Assembly (NCBI GenBank): GCA_021464245.1
Contig: JADCRB010000001.1
Coordinates: forward strand, 2,896,829-2,960,828
Direction of reading: 5' to 3'
Source: Carallia brachiata
Lineage: Eukaryota; Streptophyta; Magnoliopsida; Malpighiales; Rhizophoraceae
DNA length: 64,000 bases
In this document: piece by piece, positions 34,700-46,659 of the stretch
Layout: every line of letters starts with the position of its first letter
Numbering within the stretch: the first letter of the stretch is position 1
Translations under genes and position numbers: made by a program
The notes under the pieces: model-generated
Seen by the model: only the letters and a program-made list of their open reading frames with translations
Told to the model about the DNA's origin: nothing
Databases searched by the model: none

Positions 34700-36324
34700 A
34701 ATCTTCCTTAAATATAAGCTTAAGGAGCTAAAGATGGAAGATGCCGGTGTCACTATTCGATTTAAGGGAAAAATTATGTAGTAGGCACGTAAGCAGTCAC
34801 AAAATTGGTACTAAGATTCGGACTCTTAGTTTATAAAAAACTTATTAAATTTGACAAAAAAAAAAATCTTTAAATTAATTGTATTCATATTATGTGCACG
34901 CACTAAGCATTTCTAAGTAATTTTGATATTTTGATTTAATGTTTGCTTTATCTTCAATCTGACAACTAAGGTAGACTGGTTTGGTGGTGTTTGATTTGTC
35001 CATTTCTTTCATGGGTCGGTTACTTTATCTCTTATCAAGTTGCTGCTTTCCAGATTAGATGGAAAGATTGGTTCTTGGGAAACGAATAAATCACCTTTGT
35101 CCGATCCTTTCTGTGGTAAGGATTGTCAAGAAAAGGTTGGCTTATTTTAATGAGGACAACAAGAGTCTTTCTTGATTGAATTCATTATTCCTTTTGCATG
35201 TCAAACTACGAAAGGGATAACTTAATAACCTTGCCAATGGGTCACAAATTTCTAATTTAATTTATCTTATATTATATAATAAATATGATTTATTTAAATA
35301 AAAAATTAATAAAATAAATTTATATATGTAAAATTATAAATAAATTAAACTCATATAAAAAATGAATAAAAATAATAAGCACATGAACTTTTAAAAGAAA
35401 AACTATTGGGCGTTCAAGCCTTCAAATCACAAAACTTTCATTTCAGATTAGCCTAACACTTATTTTTCTATCTAAAATTGTCAAGTATCCAATTTAATAA
35501 GTTGACTAATTTGAACTGAGTCAGACAAGATCCTAGAAGATACAAAAGTCTCCCAACAGATATTTAACGCTATTACATTTTGAGGGACTCAAATTCAAAA
35601 TCTCTAATTAAACAGTGACAGACTATTACTATCTGCACTTGCATTTACGCTTGTTAGTCCTAACACTTCTAATAATCCACTTGCATACTCGAAAGACAAT
35701 ACCCACCAATATCAGTTTCGCATTTAACGAGCCCCAATTTGTAATCCTGTTGTTGGTAGGAGATACCCAAAATGACAAGAGATGGGCTGTCGTTTTTAAT
35801 GAAACAACACCCACACTTCTGGCCCATTGTGAAGGGTAAATTTTTCTAAAAAAAAACGGAACAAACCATAGAGTGGTTAATATCTTGGGTCTGTGTAGAC
35901 TGTAGAGGAAGAGAGCTCGAAACCTGTCAAGCTCAATGGGTTTGCTTCCATTACTTCGTACATTTTTTGTGTGTGATTATAATTTTTTTTAACGAAAGTG
36001 TAACATTATCACTACTAATTTCTTTTTTCTTTAACTAAATTATACAAACTAACCAATGCCTTTTTTTCTTTCTCTTAACATCTCTTCTGAAAAAACACCA
36101 AAAATTAAAAACAAAAAACCTTTAATTGAATCCAGTAGTGACCTACTGTTAAAGGTCTTGACAAACCTGTCAATTTTTATTAATAAATATTATTAATTTT
36201 ATTATAAAATTATTTCATTTTACATTTATTTATCTAGAAGAGGAGGGGACAGAACTTGATAATCTCCCAAGAGTACGAGGACGTGGTAGGAGAACCGCCT
36301 GAGACAGAGAGATAACGGAGAGAC
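34700..36324. other. Intergenic region upstream of the PPR gene
   Basis: A/T-rich. It presumably holds the PPR promoter toward its right end, though I cannot pick a TATA box with confidence. No other gene is seen. Confidence 0.45.
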
Positions 36325-38787
36325 ATGACCTGGCAGGTTTCGCCTTTGGCCGCAACATTGCCAGTGCCGTCTCCGCCGCCGCCAGTAGCGTCATTTCCGT
36401 CGAAACCGCTGCCTTTTCAACATCACGCGCTCTCTGAAAGAACCCACATTCCTTCAAATGTGTACAAGCACCCATCCGCCATTCTCTTAGAGCTCTGCAC
36501 CTCAATCGAAGAACTCCATCGAATCGTCCCTCTTGTCATCAAGAACGGCCTTTATAACGAACTTCTCTTCCAAACCAAGCTTGTCAGTCTCTTCTGCAAC
36601 TATGGCAGCTTAACCGAAGCTGCTCGTGTTTTCGACTCAGTTGACGATAAATTGGATGCCCTTTATCATACTATGCTTAAAGGTTATGCCAAGAACTCGT
36701 CTTTGGAATCTACGTTGTCGTTCTTTTGTCGAATGAGGCACGATAGAATTAGTCCTGTTGTGTATAATTTTACTTATATGTTAAAGCTTTGTGGGGATAA
36801 TTCGGATCTTCGGAGAGGAAAGGAGGTTCATGGGCAATTGATTACTAGTGGGTTTTCTTGGAATCTGTTTGCAATGACAGCGGTTGTGAATTTGTATGCT
36901 AAGTGTAGAAAAATTGACGATGCTTATAAGATGTTTGATAGAATGCCCGAGAGGGACTTGGTTTGTTGGAATACTATTATTTCTGGGTATGCCCAAAATG
37001 GGTTGGCGAAAGTGGCATTGGAGTTGGTCCCCAAGATGTTTGACGAAGGGCATCGGCCTGATTCAGTGACAGTTGTTTCCATTTTGCCTGCAGTTGCTGA
37101 TATGGGATTGTTGAGAATTGGGAAGGCAATTCATGGGTATGTCATAAGGGCTAGATTTGACTCGCTTGTGAATACTAACACAGCTCTTATTGACATGTAT
37201 TCAAAATGTGGTTTTTTGGGGACTGCCAGAGAAATTTTTGATGGGATGGATCATAGGACTGTTGTTTCTTGGAATTCAATGATTGATGGATACGTCCAAA
37301 GTGAGGATCCTAAGGAAGCAATGCTGTTATTTCATAAGATGATGGATGAAGGGATTCAACCAACCAAGGTCACTATCATGGAAGCTTTACATGCCTGTGC
37401 TGATTTGGGTGATATTGAGCAGGGAAAGCTTGTACATAATTTAGCGGTTGAGCTGAAACTTGATTCTGATGTTTCTGTGAAGAACTCTTTGATTTCGATG
37501 TACTCCAAGTGCAAGAGAGTCGGTATAGCTGAAGATATATTTAAAAACTTACAAAATAAAGATCTTGTATCATGGAATGCCATGATATTAGGGTATGCCC
37601 AAAATGGGCATGTTAATGATGCCTTAAATTCATTTTGTGGAATGCAATCTCGAAATATAAAGCCAGATTCATTCACAATGGTTAGTGTGATTCCTGCTCT
37701 CTCTGAGTTATCAATACCACGTCAGGCAAAGTGGATTCATGGACTTGTCATAAGAAGCTTTTGGGACAGGAATGTTTTTGTGATGACTGCTCTTGTTGAC
37801 ATGTATGCAAAATGCGGAGCCATTCATACTGCAAGAAGGCTCTTTGACATGATGGATGAAAGGCATGTAATAACATGGAATGCTATGATTGATGGATATG
37901 GGGTGCATGGTCATGGAAGAGCTGCGGTAGAACTTTTTGTGGAAATGCAGAAGGAGAACATCGCACCAAATAGTGTAACATTTTTATGTCTCCTCTCTGC
38001 CTGCAGCCACTCACGTTTGGTAGAGCAAGGTCTCTGCTTTTTCGATAGTATGAAGGAAGACTATGGCATAGAACCTACGATGGATCACTATGGAGCCATA
38101 GTTGATCTTCTTGGTCGAGCTGGGCAGCTCAAAAAGGCTTGGGATTTCATTCAGAATATGCCTGTTGAACCGGGGATTACTGTTTATGGTGCAATGTTAG
38201 GTGCTTGCAAAATTCACAAAAATGTTGAATTTGCGGAGAAGGCAGCAAACAATCTCTTTGCGTTGAATCCAGACGACGGAGGGTATCACGTGTTGCTTGC
38301 TAATATATATTCCACAGCTGCAATGTGGGACAAAGTGGCCGAAGTGAGAACCATGATGGAAAAGAAAGGGCTTCAGAAAACTCCCGGCTGCAGTTTAGTA
38401 GATCTAAGAATTGAGGTTCACAGTTTCTATTCTGGTGGTACAAGCCACCCCCAATCCAAAAAAATCTACGCCTTCCTCAATACACTTGTAGACAAGATTA
38501 AAGCTGTCGGTTATGTGCCTGATACCACTTCAACTCATGATGTGGAAGAAGCCGTCAAGGAGCAGTTGCTGAATACCCACAGCGAGAAGTTGGCTATTGC
38601 CTTCGGACTTCTAAATACAAGCCCGGGTACAACCATTCATATCAGGAAGAACCTAAGAGTTTGTGGTGACTGTCATAATGCAACCAAGTACATTTCACTT
38701 GTAACTGGAAGGGAAATTATTGTGCGAGATATGCATAGGTTCCACCACTTCAAGAACGGAGCTTGTTCTTGTGGAGATTATTGGTAA
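36325..38787 (+). CDS. CRR22: DYW-type pentatricopeptide repeat RNA-editing factor, CRR22-like
   Basis: Intronless, 820 residues; the first in-frame ATG follows a stop-containing leader. Residues 1-60, Pro/Ser-rich, suggest a plastid transit peptide. About 80-620 is a tandem PLS-type PPR array (recurrent 'LVxMYAKCG', 'WNAMIxGYAQNG', 'ALxACA' motifs), then E/E+ (about 620-720) and a DYW deaminase domain with HSE at 752-754, CGDC at 780-783, CSC at 814-816 and terminal GDYW. Sequence along its whole length resembles Arabidopsis CRR22 (At1g11290), a chloroplast C-to-U editing factor for ndh and rpoB transcripts needed for NDH function. PPR repeats pick the RNA site and the DYW domain does the deamination. 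The symbol is an orthology inference. It is intact, with no stops or frameshifts. Its last ~108 codons and downstream flank are duplicated at 3240-4950. Confidence 0.93.
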   Translation: MTWQVSPLAATLPVPSPPPPVASFPSKPLPFQHHALSERTHIPSNVYKHPSAILLELCTSIEELHRIVPLVIKNGLYNELLFQTKLVSLFCNYGSLTEAARVFDSVDDKLDALYHTMLKGYAKNSSLESTLSFFCRMRHDRISPVVYNFTYMLKLCGDNSDLRRGKEVHGQLITSGFSWNLFAMTAVVNLYAKCRKIDDAYKMFDRMPERDLVCWNTIISGYAQNGLAKVALELVPKMFDEGHRPDSVTVVSILPAVADMGLLRIGKAIHGYVIRARFDSLVNTNTALIDMYSKCGFLGTAREIFDGMDHRTVVSWNSMIDGYVQSEDPKEAMLLFHKMMDEGIQPTKVTIMEALHACADLGDIEQGKLVHNLAVELKLDSDVSVKNSLISMYSKCKRVGIAEDIFKNLQNKDLVSWNAMILGYAQNGHVNDALNSFCGMQSRNIKPDSFTMVSVIPALSELSIPRQAKWIHGLVIRSFWDRNVFVMTALVDMYAKCGAIHTARRLFDMMDERHVITWNAMIDGYGVHGHGRAAVELFVEMQKENIAPNSVTFLCLLSACSHSRLVEQGLCFFDSMKEDYGIEPTMDHYGAIVDLLGRAGQLKKAWDFIQNMPVEPGITVYGAMLGACKIHKNVEFAEKAANNLFALNPDDGGYHVLLANIYSTAAMWDKVAEVRTMMEKKGLQKTPGCSLVDLRIEVHSFYSGGTSHPQSKKIYAFLNTLVDKIKAVGYVPDTTSTHDVEEAVKEQLLNTHSEKLAIAFGLLNTSPGTTIHIRKNLRVCGDCHNATKYISLVTGREIIVRDMHRFHHFKNGACSCGDYW

Positions 38788-40020
38788 TTTCGTTTCTCAT
38801 AAGTCTTCACAGAAAAATATTAATTTTTTTTTTACAAAAAAGTCGGTTAATTTTGAGTATATTTTATAGATCTTGTATTTTTCCTACTCAAACCAATTAA
38901 GAGTGGACATTGTAGAATGCCCTCGCTGGAGAATCCATGTATTTTTCACTTATTATCAACTCAATACTTAAAAGCAGAGATCTGATTTTGGTTTGTGTAT
39001 ATGTATTAACACAGATGGCACACTGGAAAATAGAACTGATTGAATGATTAGTGGCTCATAATTAGTGAAAAAGAAGAACACAACAAGAATAATTAACAGT
39101 AAAGTTGGTTTATAGACAAAACACGAGAAATGTACAGGTAATCTTCCGAGCCTGGCCTAAAAAACAGAGGAAGGCCGAAGAGTTCTAGTCTAGCATCGCT
39201 AAAAACCCAAATCTACATAAAGCACACAGGCTGCTCCAAGCAGCACAGAACCTAAGAGCCTTTTTTCTCTGACAGCTGGCCGAGATATTTGAGTTGTAAT
39301 ACGTTCTACCACTTAAAATTGTTGCACCTCAGGAATGGTAGCCAAAGATGGTTTCCATTTTCGATCCCCCTCCATAAAACTGTTAAGAGAATTTAACAGG
39401 ATTCCCTTTGGACTTATTAAACTGCTCTGCATTTCTCAGCAGCAACTCCAACTGTCGCCTACTCAATACAATCTCAATTTTTCGGCTTCGAACAGTTCCT
39501 AGGTTGCTCGTTTTCGGACTAAACGCAGATTCCAGCCTGGTGTTGGGTGGCAATGCTGCATACGACAACAGGCCAGGGTGCACTAGCTTGTGGTGCTAAA
39601 ACAGCATGAACTGATATTTTTGTTTCTTGTAGATGATTTGAACTGTTCTTCTTCTCCATCATAAATGAAAACCCTGCTCTTCTTTACAGGTGAATGGCAT
39701 AGCCCATGTATGCAATTTCTCATTCGTAATGATGTTCTGAATAAACTGCACCAAAAAAAAAAAAAATGATGTTCTGAATAAAGGACCATTGAGCAATTTA
39801 CATAGTATGGTGTTTAATTGGTTTCACGTTGAAGGCAGTTTAACGTGCAAGCCATCACACCCCTTTCACTTATTTATTCATTTATTTTATACTTCCTCTT
39901 TTCAAGAGAAATTGCTTTCTTTATGTTACTTTAATATGTCAACGCTTGGTTGGGTCAATGGAACATTCACTAGTTAGCAAGATAATTTAATTCCTCAAGA
40001 AGGTCAACAGTTTGTACATC
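38447..40020 (+). repeat. Parent copy of the PPR 3'-end duplication
   Basis: It is the source-like partner of 3240-4950; the PPR gene is whole only here. The flank carries the same DUF4228-like fragment on the minus strand. Confidence 0.85.
39383..39723 (-). pseudogene. DUF4228 (PADRE)-like protein fragment, copy 2, frameshifted
   Basis: It begins MRNCIHGLCHSPVKKSRVFI at 39723. The frame is lost near 39590 ('gtgctaaaacagc'), and the remainder, LSYAALPPNTRLESAFSPKT to VKFS, continues in a second frame to 39383. Copy 1 (4350-4688) keeps one frame across this point. It lies tail-to-tail with the PPR gene, about 600 bp downstream. Confidence 0.45.
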
Positions 40021-42125
40021 GTTCTTTTTGGTTCTTCACGTGAAAAATATAAAAGTAAAGGTAATATTATATATATATAGTTAGTTAGTTAGTTCAGTCT
40101 TCACACCAAATTTATAGAAAAATAAACTTTACAATATCTAGTATAGGTCACCAATTTATCTCACAATTATGTAGATAAAGAAGTAAATTTTACAGTACTT
40201 AGTATAGATAGCCGTTAGCGTCTCTCACAATTATATAAAATAAGATGTACATTTTACTCTATTACATATCTTAATAAAAATTTAAACTTATAAACTAATG
40301 ATACAAATAAAATCTCCCAACTATTTGGACCACAATTGGTGGAATTCCCCGTCCTATCCTCCATTACATTTACCATTTCTTAAAAAAATAATTTAATTCA
40401 CAGCTTGAAGTGAATCAATTATGCAAGCATCTTGGCCGACAATGAAGTCAAACAAGCCTCTTTTTTTTTTTTTTATTCTTTTCTTATCTGCCCCACGGCC
40501 CACCACAAATTGGGTGTTTTTCCGGTGCTGAAATACTACAGAAGACTTGCATGGAATCAAAGTCCCTTGTGTCTCTTTGCCACAGTTCTAGATAATTAAT
40601 GCGTGAAAAAGCTTGACGATTCCTGGAATTCCGGTGTTGTGGATGGAAGCTTGTATGGTCATTACTTAGTTTCAGGTCCCTCTGTGACCGGTGCCCGGGT
40701 TGCTGAAATTTATATTATGATAGCATGCCGGACAAATTAGATTTTCTTCGGCATTGAGCGTGTCATCTGCTTTATTTCTATGAGACCCATTTTACAGGAA
40801 AGTTGCTTTCGGTTGAAAGCACCTCTCTGATTGGAAAGGTTCATCAGGCACCAAAAGCAGGACCAGGACCTAGAGAGGACTATAAGGGCTAAAAGAACAT
40901 TGCTTTCCCTTTTTTTTTTTGACAGAAAAAAAAAAAGAAATACTACATAAGACCTTTTCGATTTTTTTCTTTTTCTTTTTAACACATAGCACGGCAGTTG
41001 ATAGCCTATGCTTACGACGCCAGCAGGCCGGTATCAGTTTTAGTTAAAGTGTGTTTTAGATCACAGTTTGGTAATGGTTGCCTTTTCTCCAAGCCGCCCT
41101 GATCGGCAATTGGTCCCTGCTAAAAAACAAAAAAAAAAAAGACTTTGAGGTTGTAAAGATACATAGGTCTTCTCTTTCGGATCAAAGAAAAAAATGCACG
41201 GGCTTGTCATTCTTACTCGTATGCAACTCACAATCTCTCATTATTCTTATTAAAATGAAAAAAAAAAAAGAAAAAGAAAAAATCCCAGTATTGTGCATTA
41301 GCCCATAATGCCTCTTTGTCTAGACGTGCTTAGTTGTGGCAATAAACCTCCACAGATGCCCTAAAATCATGAATTAGGACCTAAAATTGAGGAAGGTTAC
41401 TGGGCTTATTGTACATTAACCGGGACTTTTTCGGCGTTATTTATTGGACTGGGATAGACAGCAAATTTAGATTCTTGGCCTGAGTATATATTTTAAAAAA
41501 AAATTAATTGACTCCAATTAGAACGATGTTGGTGATTAAAAATATAATCTCATCGTTTGTATAATTTTATAGATATGATGAACCCCATTAGGGAATTATA
41601 AAGTTTTGAGCATCTGAGAGTTTCCACTGGACATAGCAATCCTTTGATTAAGCCAGGGCCGTTGCCGGTTGGTTATGCCAAATAATCTCCATATAGTTTT
41701 ATTGGGTTCAGTTATACACAAATGAGATCGAGCGAGCCCTTTAATTGAATCGCCCGGGTCTCGTCCTTCTCCAGTTCAACCTAGTTTGTCTCTAATGCAG
41801 CCCTCTAAACCCAAAACTTCAGACTTTTCCCAATTTCCCCAACAATTAGCCTATAATTATGAATTCCACCAGCCTTCAATTATTAATTGATTAGTTTTTA
41901 GCATGCTTGGGAGTTGGGACATTCCTTTTTTTTTTAACAAAAAAAAACATTAGGTCGACCTGGCAGATTACTATAAGGATTAATTTTTGCCAATGAAACA
42001 GAGTAAACGACATGACATAGAGAGCAGAATTTGCAAACAATAAGAGTGGCATAGAGAGCAGAGCAAACGATTAGCTAAGTATATAACATGATAAATTCTG
42101 TGTGGCAATGTCTTATTACCACAAT
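40021..42125. other. Intergenic, no gene seen
   Basis: Contains GTTA microsatellite (40078-40095), several A/T runs and one G/C-balanced part (40480-40740). No coding signal. Confidence 0.5.
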
Positions 42126-42129
42126 TATT

Positions 42130-42232
42130 ATATAACTACCAATGAGTTATAGCTCAATTGCAACTAAAGTTAACTCCAAAAATTTAAAGTTTGAGTTCAA
42201 ATCAGAGTCAATTAATCAAAAAAAAGAAAGTA
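42130..42232 (+). mobile_element. Short SINE-like element
   Basis: 'gagttatagctcaattgc' is close to a tRNA A box, 'gagttcaaatcag' is close to a B box about 45 bases on, and 'aatcaaaaaaaag' makes an A-rich tail. This is the layout of a tRNA-derived SINE. No clear target duplication. Confidence 0.45.
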
Positions 42233-42302
42233 CAGAAAATTGTTTAGAAAGCCATGGTAACGTTCACAAGTGGTGCACTGTATTACTTACTTGACCAAGT
42301 AA

Positions 42303-42838
42303 TTACATAAGAGAGCAAGCATTGGGGTTCTCATCAATGAAAATTTGTGGGGGATAGGCGTAGTACTCCAAGTGGTACGTTGATGGCCAATATTCACTTC
42401 GCTTGATATCAGTAGTTATTGTGACATCCTCCTCCACTCCTTTCTCTGCTTCTTTCTTCTCTTCTTTCTCTTCCTTTTTCTCCTCTTCCTTCTTCTCTCC
42501 TTCCTTCTTCTCCCCTTCTTTCACTATGGAAGCTTGTTTTCTTGTTTTCTTGTGCACATCTTCCACCAGTTTTGCTGGATCAACCACCTCTTTAACTACC
42601 AATTTGACGCTGGCCAGGTCAGTTTCCACTGACTCCACACCTGCAATTGTAATACATTTAAGAAGTGACTATCTTAGAACTATAAATTAATGGTGCCAGT
42701 AGCTCATGTTAATTGAAAGAACATACAACAGGAAGAAAAATATTAACCTGGGATCTTGCGGATTCGCCTCCGTAGACATTGAGCACAGGCTCCGCAATGC
42801 ATTCGAATGTTCAGTACAACTGTTACGACAGCAGGAGG
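42303..42838 (-). pseudogene. Two-HMA type HIPP gene, surviving 3' part (second HMA domain and CSLM tail)
   Basis: The minus-strand exon 42838-42748 encodes PPAVVTVVLNIRMHCGACAQ... with the metal motif C-G-A-C, ending phase 1 at a GT donor. The next exon, 42640-42303, completes the domain (GVESVETDLASVKLVVKEVV), then a Lys/Glu-rich run, then ...DENPNACSLM with a CaaX box. This is the C-terminal half of a HIPP7-type protein, which normally has two HMA domains. No start codon or linker lies in frame just upstream. The remains of the first HMA domain are 3.5 kb away at 46382-46537. Gene debris is the simplest reading; a shortened gene with a new first exon is possible, because both exons are clean and splice sites intact. 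Confidence 0.75.
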
Positions 42839-45800
42839 CTGCCACGAGGTGGCATTGTAATGGAAATTGGAGGATCATGATTAACATGTAATTAAATCAT
42901 AAATAAAGAAAGTTTAATTACGTGGATGCAGAACGCAAAATAATCATCAATTGTTTTATGTAATCCGACGGTTATTGTTTGCAACAAAAAAATCAATGAA
43001 AAATTATTTATTTTTATTATAAAAATTAATCGTTTAATTACACAAAACAATTAATCAATTATTATACATGTGTTAGTTTTTTCTTGTGTCTATATAGATT
43101 TTACAGAAAAAAATTATATACACCAGATTATAAGCATCTCCTTTCGGATTGCTTTAACTTTGAATGTTCGATACCAATCATCTTGCACTATTCGATTTTA
43201 TCACCAAGCACGGGAGATTGATCAATAAAAGTGGCCATAGGAAGACAAGAATCACAGCACCCAACAGAAAGTGACAGAAAAACCAATAGAGGGAAAAAAG
43301 CACGACAACGATCCTGGAGACCTACTATGACAGTCATTTAAAACGTGGTTTTGGTTTATTAATTATAAGCATTTCTTAAACCATGGCTACTCTTATCTTA
43401 ATTTCTCTGCTTTGTTTTTCAAAGTCCAACTTTCACGAAGCGCCTTTACTTTTTACTGTTTGTCACAAGCACCGCTTCTTTGCTCGTATCTGAATAAGCA
43501 GCTACATAAATTAGAATATTAATATTTTTAATCTTAAATTTTTAAATTTTTTTACATTTGAGTTCTAAACCTTTTTGACATTTCATTTGAGTTCTAAATT
43601 TTTTGATTTCATACTACATCAGTTCTTTGAGTTACAAAAAGTGGTCAATCGATTAATAAATAAGCTTAACTTAATAAAAATCATTAAAAAAAGGTTAAAT
43701 ATATGAATTAAATATTTTTTTCATCAACAAAATATGCACATTAAATATTTTTTTAATAAATAAATATACGAATTAAATAAGTAATATGCATATTTTTGAT
43801 AGAAAAGACATTCAATTTATATATTTAATCTTTTTTTAAATAATTTTTTGTAAAATTAAAATTATTTTTTAATAGATTGATCACTTTTAATAAACAGAGA
43901 GACTGATTTGGTAAAAAATAAAAATATTTAAGACTAAAATGAAATATTAAAAAAGTTTAAGAGTCAAACGTAAAAAAACCTTAAAAGTTTAGAATTAAAA
44001 ATATTGATATCCCTACATAAATTAGGCTAAAAGTAAGAAAAGATATTTACTTCACAACTAAATTGAATCGATCAGTCTTGAATTTTCACCTCCCCCAAGA
44101 GCGAAGCAGCCACATCCCATTGCTCCATTACAGAGCATAGTTAGCTAGCTGGGCAGCCTTGTAGAAGTGGGATCATCTACACTTTGTTTGGAACCTCAAA
44201 AGTAGAGTGGAATTTCCTCGGGAGGAAAGAAATAAGGGCGCAGTAGAAGAATTACACATGTTTGGCAAAGAGAAAGGAACAAATGGGACAAAAAGGAGGG
44301 ACCCAGGCCCACCTAGTGGGAGATTGAAAGCACTCCACGCCGGCCGCCACCTTTCTTTTTTGTCAATTTATTTTTATTAAATTATTTTTATACTTACAAA
44401 TTTAATTTTTTTAATATAAAGAGATAGGAATATATTTTTTTATATTTTAAAAAATATAATAAAAAAATTTAAAAATATTTTATTTGAAAATAAATTAAAA
44501 GTGAAAAGAAATAAAATAATATATATTTTAAGGAAAGAAAGCTGTTTAGATTGTAAAATTTTAGTAACAAAAATATGAAAAAAAAATTATTAGAAAAAAC
44601 ATTATAAAAATTCATTGTTTAGATAAATAAAAAAAAATATCAAAAAATAAAAAAGTAAAATTATGTGTTTAAATTATATGAAAAATAGTAAAAAAAATAT
44701 GTATAATTAAAATTACAAAATTACTTCAACTTACTTAAAAAAAAAAAAACAGTGGCAACAATGAAGTTAGGTTATTTTAGTAATTTTGGTTTCAGATTTT
44801 TTGTTTTTTGTTTTTTTTTTATTTTGCCCAAACTGACATTTGACAGTGAAAAGACACTCTGTTGTTTTGCTTTTTGACACGGCATCCAATTTCTAATCAT
44901 TTCTCACATGTTTGGCGAACGGGAGAAACATCTCAGTAATTTGAAATTTTCTTTCCAACAGGATCCCAATGCTAAAACAAACAGAGGGCTACCATTTACA
45001 TCCTGTTTAGAGTGTAAAAGAGGTCGGGAGAGACAGTGAAAAAAAAGAAAATAGTGAAAAAAAAGTAAAAGAAATTTAATTTTTTCTTATGTTATTTAGA
45101 GTGATGAGAAAAATATGAAGAAAAAAAGTAATGATAAAAGAATAATTTGTTGAAATATAAAGAAAAAATAAAGAGAAAAAATAATAATTAAAAATAACTA
45201 TTAGAGCATCAAACTAAATTAATGTATAATTAAAAAAATTGTACATTTTGTTATTTATATATTAAAAAGTTATTCGTGTTAGTAATTTTATTTACTTTTA
45301 CAAATTTTATTTTCATCAAATAAATAATTAATTTACCTTTAATATATCAAATTTAAGGTACGTTCAGTATTAGCTTAATTTTAGAAACTGTGAATATTTA
45401 GAAACTTATCTCAATTACTCTCTTGCTCTGTTCTTGAGCAACAAAGAATATTAACTTAATTTTTAATTTCTAAAATGAATTAATGACAACCAGCAGAAAA
45501 TCACAGCCACACAGAATGTCAGGAGGGTATTTTAGTCACTTTAATGTAGCTCTTAAGCTTTCTCCGACTTTCTTCTCCTTTTAGCAAGAAAATTTATACA
45601 GTATGACTTTCCTCATCTTCTCTCGATTTTTGTGCCATTTTCTTTCAGCAGCTTATTCAAACAGAAGAAACTTCCTCAATTATTATTATTGTCTTTTTCC
45701 TATATTTCTTTTCCTTATTTTCTTTCCATTCCAAACACACAGTATAAACCCGTGACCACCCCATGACTGTAAAAGAACACGTCAAGTAGTTGAGAAAATT

Positions 45801-46381
45801 GTGGGGTCAAAAACGCTATAATAGTTGCGTCCTTATCATAGAAAAAACGTGCCCTTAATTAATTGTACGTGGCTCACTTGTTTTGTTACTCCTTACTATC
45901 TTCATGTCAGCAGTGGAAGCAGTGTTCGCAAGTTTCACCGTACTAAATTGGTATCTGGAAAGGGTTAACTAATTGGGAATCGGTATAGATACCAAATTTC
46001 TTTTTCTGTTCGAATTAAAGCAAGTATCAAATTATTTAAAACTATGATGATATTTTTTATAATAAAAAAATAATATATTTTTTTATTATAAAAGTAACTA
46101 TCACTAATTTTAAAAAGTCAAATACTCATTTTAATTTAAGTAAACATCCAAGAGAAAAAAATGCAATCACCCTACTTTTTTGCTAATTAAAAAGGCTAAA
46201 ATAGCAAAACAAGCTTAACTTCATTAGTATTTAGACGGTGAGTCTGTCCTTTTGAAAGTGATTTAATGAAGCGTTACAAATGGATGTTCTTCTAGTTTTA
46301 ATTTGTAGATCTGATAATCGATATACTCACAATAAATTTTTTTAATTCAAAAAAAAAAAAAGGATTCTGTATCTTTGAATT
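42839..46381. other. 3.5-kb stretch separating two parts of one HIPP exon
   Basis: A/T-rich, no gene. It includes low-complexity blocks (43500-44000, 44370-44750, 45000-45360). I could not define one element with clear ends, so it may be several nested insertions. Confidence 0.5.
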
Positions 46382-46537
46382 TTATCTCCTTTTTTTCTCT
46401 TCCTTCCGTTCTTTGCTTTCTTCCTGCTTGTTCTCCTTAGGTGGTTTTGGCAAAGGTGAAATTATCTCCACTTTCCTGCCACTTTTCTTTTGTAGCCTCT
46501 CACATGTCTTTACTGTCTGTGGTTACTTCCTCTACCC
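46382..46537 (-). pseudogene. Relic of the first HMA domain and linker of the broken two-HMA HIPP gene
   Basis: After a TTGACAG acceptor on the minus strand the exon starts with two bases completing a Gly codon, then VEEVTTDSKD, then a deletion with frameshift. It resumes as RLQKKSGRKVEIISPLPKPP and KENKQEESKERKEEKK before a stop at 46382. This matches the second half of HMA domain 1 plus the charged linker that should run directly into the domain at 42838. The preceding exon is not found; block 3 begins about 110 bp further on. Confidence 0.7.
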
Positions 46538-46659
46538 CTGTCAATCCAAATAATTCAACATTATTAACAATATGATACAATAATCAAATCCAACATGCAT
46601 TATATGGTTTTTTTTTTTTTTCCCTTGAAGGATACTTGAGATCATATATATTGGTATTA

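Noticed and set aside
36781..37914. Minus-strand frames within the PPR gene
   Set aside because: Shadows of a well-supported 820-residue gene.
42403..42690. Ser/Phe-rich plus-strand frame
   Set aside because: Complement of the Lys/Glu-rich run of the minus-strand HIPP exon.
42687..42887. 66-residue minus-strand frame over the HMA2 exon
   Set aside because: Different frame from the HMA domain; it runs through the donor site into the intron.
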